64,000 nt of DNA from assembly GCF_022512515.1 (NCBI RefSeq), contig NZ_JAKWBK010000001.1, forward strand, positions 3,100,001-3,164,000, given 5' to 3'. The position numbers and the translations under genes were made by a program. The stretch comes from Paraniabella hibiscisoli. GTDB lineage: Bacteria; Bacteroidota; Bacteroidia; Chitinophagales; Chitinophagaceae. Below are positions 62,913-64,000 of this stretch, piece after piece (the first letter of the stretch is position 1; each line of letters starts with the position of its first letter). The notes under the pieces were generated by a model. The model did no database searches. It saw only the letters and a list, made by a program, of their open reading frames with translations, and had not been told where the DNA came from.

Positions 62913-64000
62913 TTACCTGGGATCTCCCCAAAATGACAGTTCGGCAATATTGAAAAAATTGTTAGTTAGGGATACATTCTGTAAACACTGGAGTCTTATA
63001 TAACGCACTTTAGGTAAGTCCAGCGAAAAGTCATAACTGAACCCGGCATTCCAGAACTGCAGATCCGCATCGGTATATTGCGGATTGGGTAAACCGGACG
63101 GTTTATCTTTTAACCTGAAGTAACCGAGATTGATCCAGCCATTGGCAGTTGCTTGTCCTACTGCAGGCAGGTTATCTGCATTGGGTAAGGTCTCGTCGGT
63201 TGGCGTAGAAGTTCTACCCCATAATACCCAGGTGAGGGGGCTCCTGCCTGCCATAGCCAGTTGCCGCTTCCGTCAATACCCCTGTTCCAAATGGTATATC
63301 GACTTAGCTTGGCGCTTTGCCCTATGTCGAAGGTAATGGTGGCCGGCCAAACCAAAGGTTGAATGGGTTGCTCCGTATGATAACCGGGTGAGCCGGTATT
63401 GCCGTTCCACAGGTTAGACATTACCCAGCCAAATCCTGTTCTTGCATCTGAAGGCAAACGGTATTCACTGAAGCGGGATTTGTCTATCAACGTTTCATAA
63501 ATAGGCTTTATAGTAGAGAAAACAGTGTCGGAAATATTTCCCCACTGATCTGTTACATAAATACCAAACTGCTTGGGAATGGTGTCGTATCCGCGCAGGC
63601 TATAACTAATAGAGTCAGAATTGGTATAGTTCTGATTTACAATCTCCAGTTGCCTGGTAGTCGCATCCTGTGCAATGGTTATAATACCGATGTTGGCTTT
63701 GAGTTTGTTTACCACGTCTATTTTTACGCCTCCGAAATCATTTCTCATCGATACGGTGGGTAATGCCAATAAATAGGGTGGGGTATCAGGACGTACCGTA
63801 ACAACGATGGAATCTGAGGATACATTAGCCCGGCTTACGGTTCTCAATACCACCTGGTACTCTTTACTTTCGGCAAAGCCACTCACCGTAATGCTATCAG
63901 AGTAGTAAGATGATTTGGTTTGCCGGCTTGCCGTATTATTGATCTTATAGTTGGCCTGTACGTACAGTATATTGTCAGATTTGGGTAAAGTGTAAGTGAT
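62913..64000 (-). CDS. Surface lipoprotein, DUF4959/DUF5126/DUF5000-like (PUL 2), N-terminus outside window, one frameshift
   Basis: The frame is open at 64000, so the start lies beyond the window. The part present has repeats of fibronectin type (VVLRTVSRANVSSDSIVVTV), a DUF5126-like stretch (IPKQFGIYVTDQWGNISDTV, FSTIKPIYETLIDKSRF) and a DUF5000/discoidin-like end (ITFDIGQSAKLSRYTIWNRG, VRYIRLQCLQN, IAELSFWGDPR). The frame breaks near 63235 at a G-run (GGTGAGGGGG). The same three-part architecture is seen at 37794-38960. SusC and SusD of PUL 2 are expected just beyond 64000. Confidence 0.8.

Overview
The window is about 64 kb of a Bacteroidota chromosome, most likely from a Chitinophagaceae-type soil or plant-associated bacterium. 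Support for this is the two SusC/SusD-style polysaccharide utilisation loci (PULs) with ECF sigma/FecR control, the RHS proteins of Bacteroidota architecture, promoter-like TAnnTTTG boxes and the lack of strong Shine-Dalgarno sites. The family-level placement is inference from gene content only.

Layout. 1-10.3 kb: RHS toxin locus 1, made of a large beta-shell protein (cut by the window start), a small LTxxQ-like secreted protein, an RHS-core protein with a variable C-terminal toxin domain, and a membrane-protein immunity candidate. 10.3-13.8 kb: an accessory patch with a 0.95 kb repeat (copy 1), a 159-aa gene of unknown function, an XRE regulator with a palindromic operator, a rod-like structured RNA candidate and two unknown genes. 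13.9-26.3 kb: seven paralogous secreted fibre-like proteins (GIGT repeats, a WPDYVF-HLPE-KKIEELTLY C-terminal domain) around a five-gene secretin/PilMN-PilO-lipoprotein-PilP-like operon. 26.6-29.8 kb: small redox and hypothetical genes, a MocR-type regulator and a PepSY-like periplasmic protein. 30.5-43.5 kb: PUL 1, with sigma factor, FecR, SusC, SusD, two surface lipoproteins, a TIM-barrel isomerase, an SUMF1-like protein and a Gfo/Idh/MocA oxidoreductase, but no glycoside hydrolase. 43.5-44.2 kb: an IS1182-like transposase remnant. 45-53.9 kb: RHS toxin locus 2 with its own LTxxQ-like protein, shell protein, RHS protein with a probable RNase-type tip, and immunity candidate. 53.9-55.1 kb: repeat copy 2 and a 114-bp tandem repeat. 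55.1-64 kb, minus strand: PUL 2 with GH36 alpha-galactosidase, GH95 fucosidase, sialate-O-acetylesterase-like esterase and two surface lipoproteins, continuing past the window.

The most important caveat is that about half of the genes are split by single-base frameshifts. In nearly every case I could reconstruct, a homopolymer is exactly one base short. This points to uncorrected long-read errors rather than mass pseudogenisation, so I merged the pieces into single genes and give the break points.

The main candidates for something new are the long repeat found downstream of both RHS toxin/immunity pairs, the secretin/alignment operon surrounded by fibre paralogues and lacking a visible ATPase, platform protein or pilin, and the bistable rod-like RNA near 12.5 kb.
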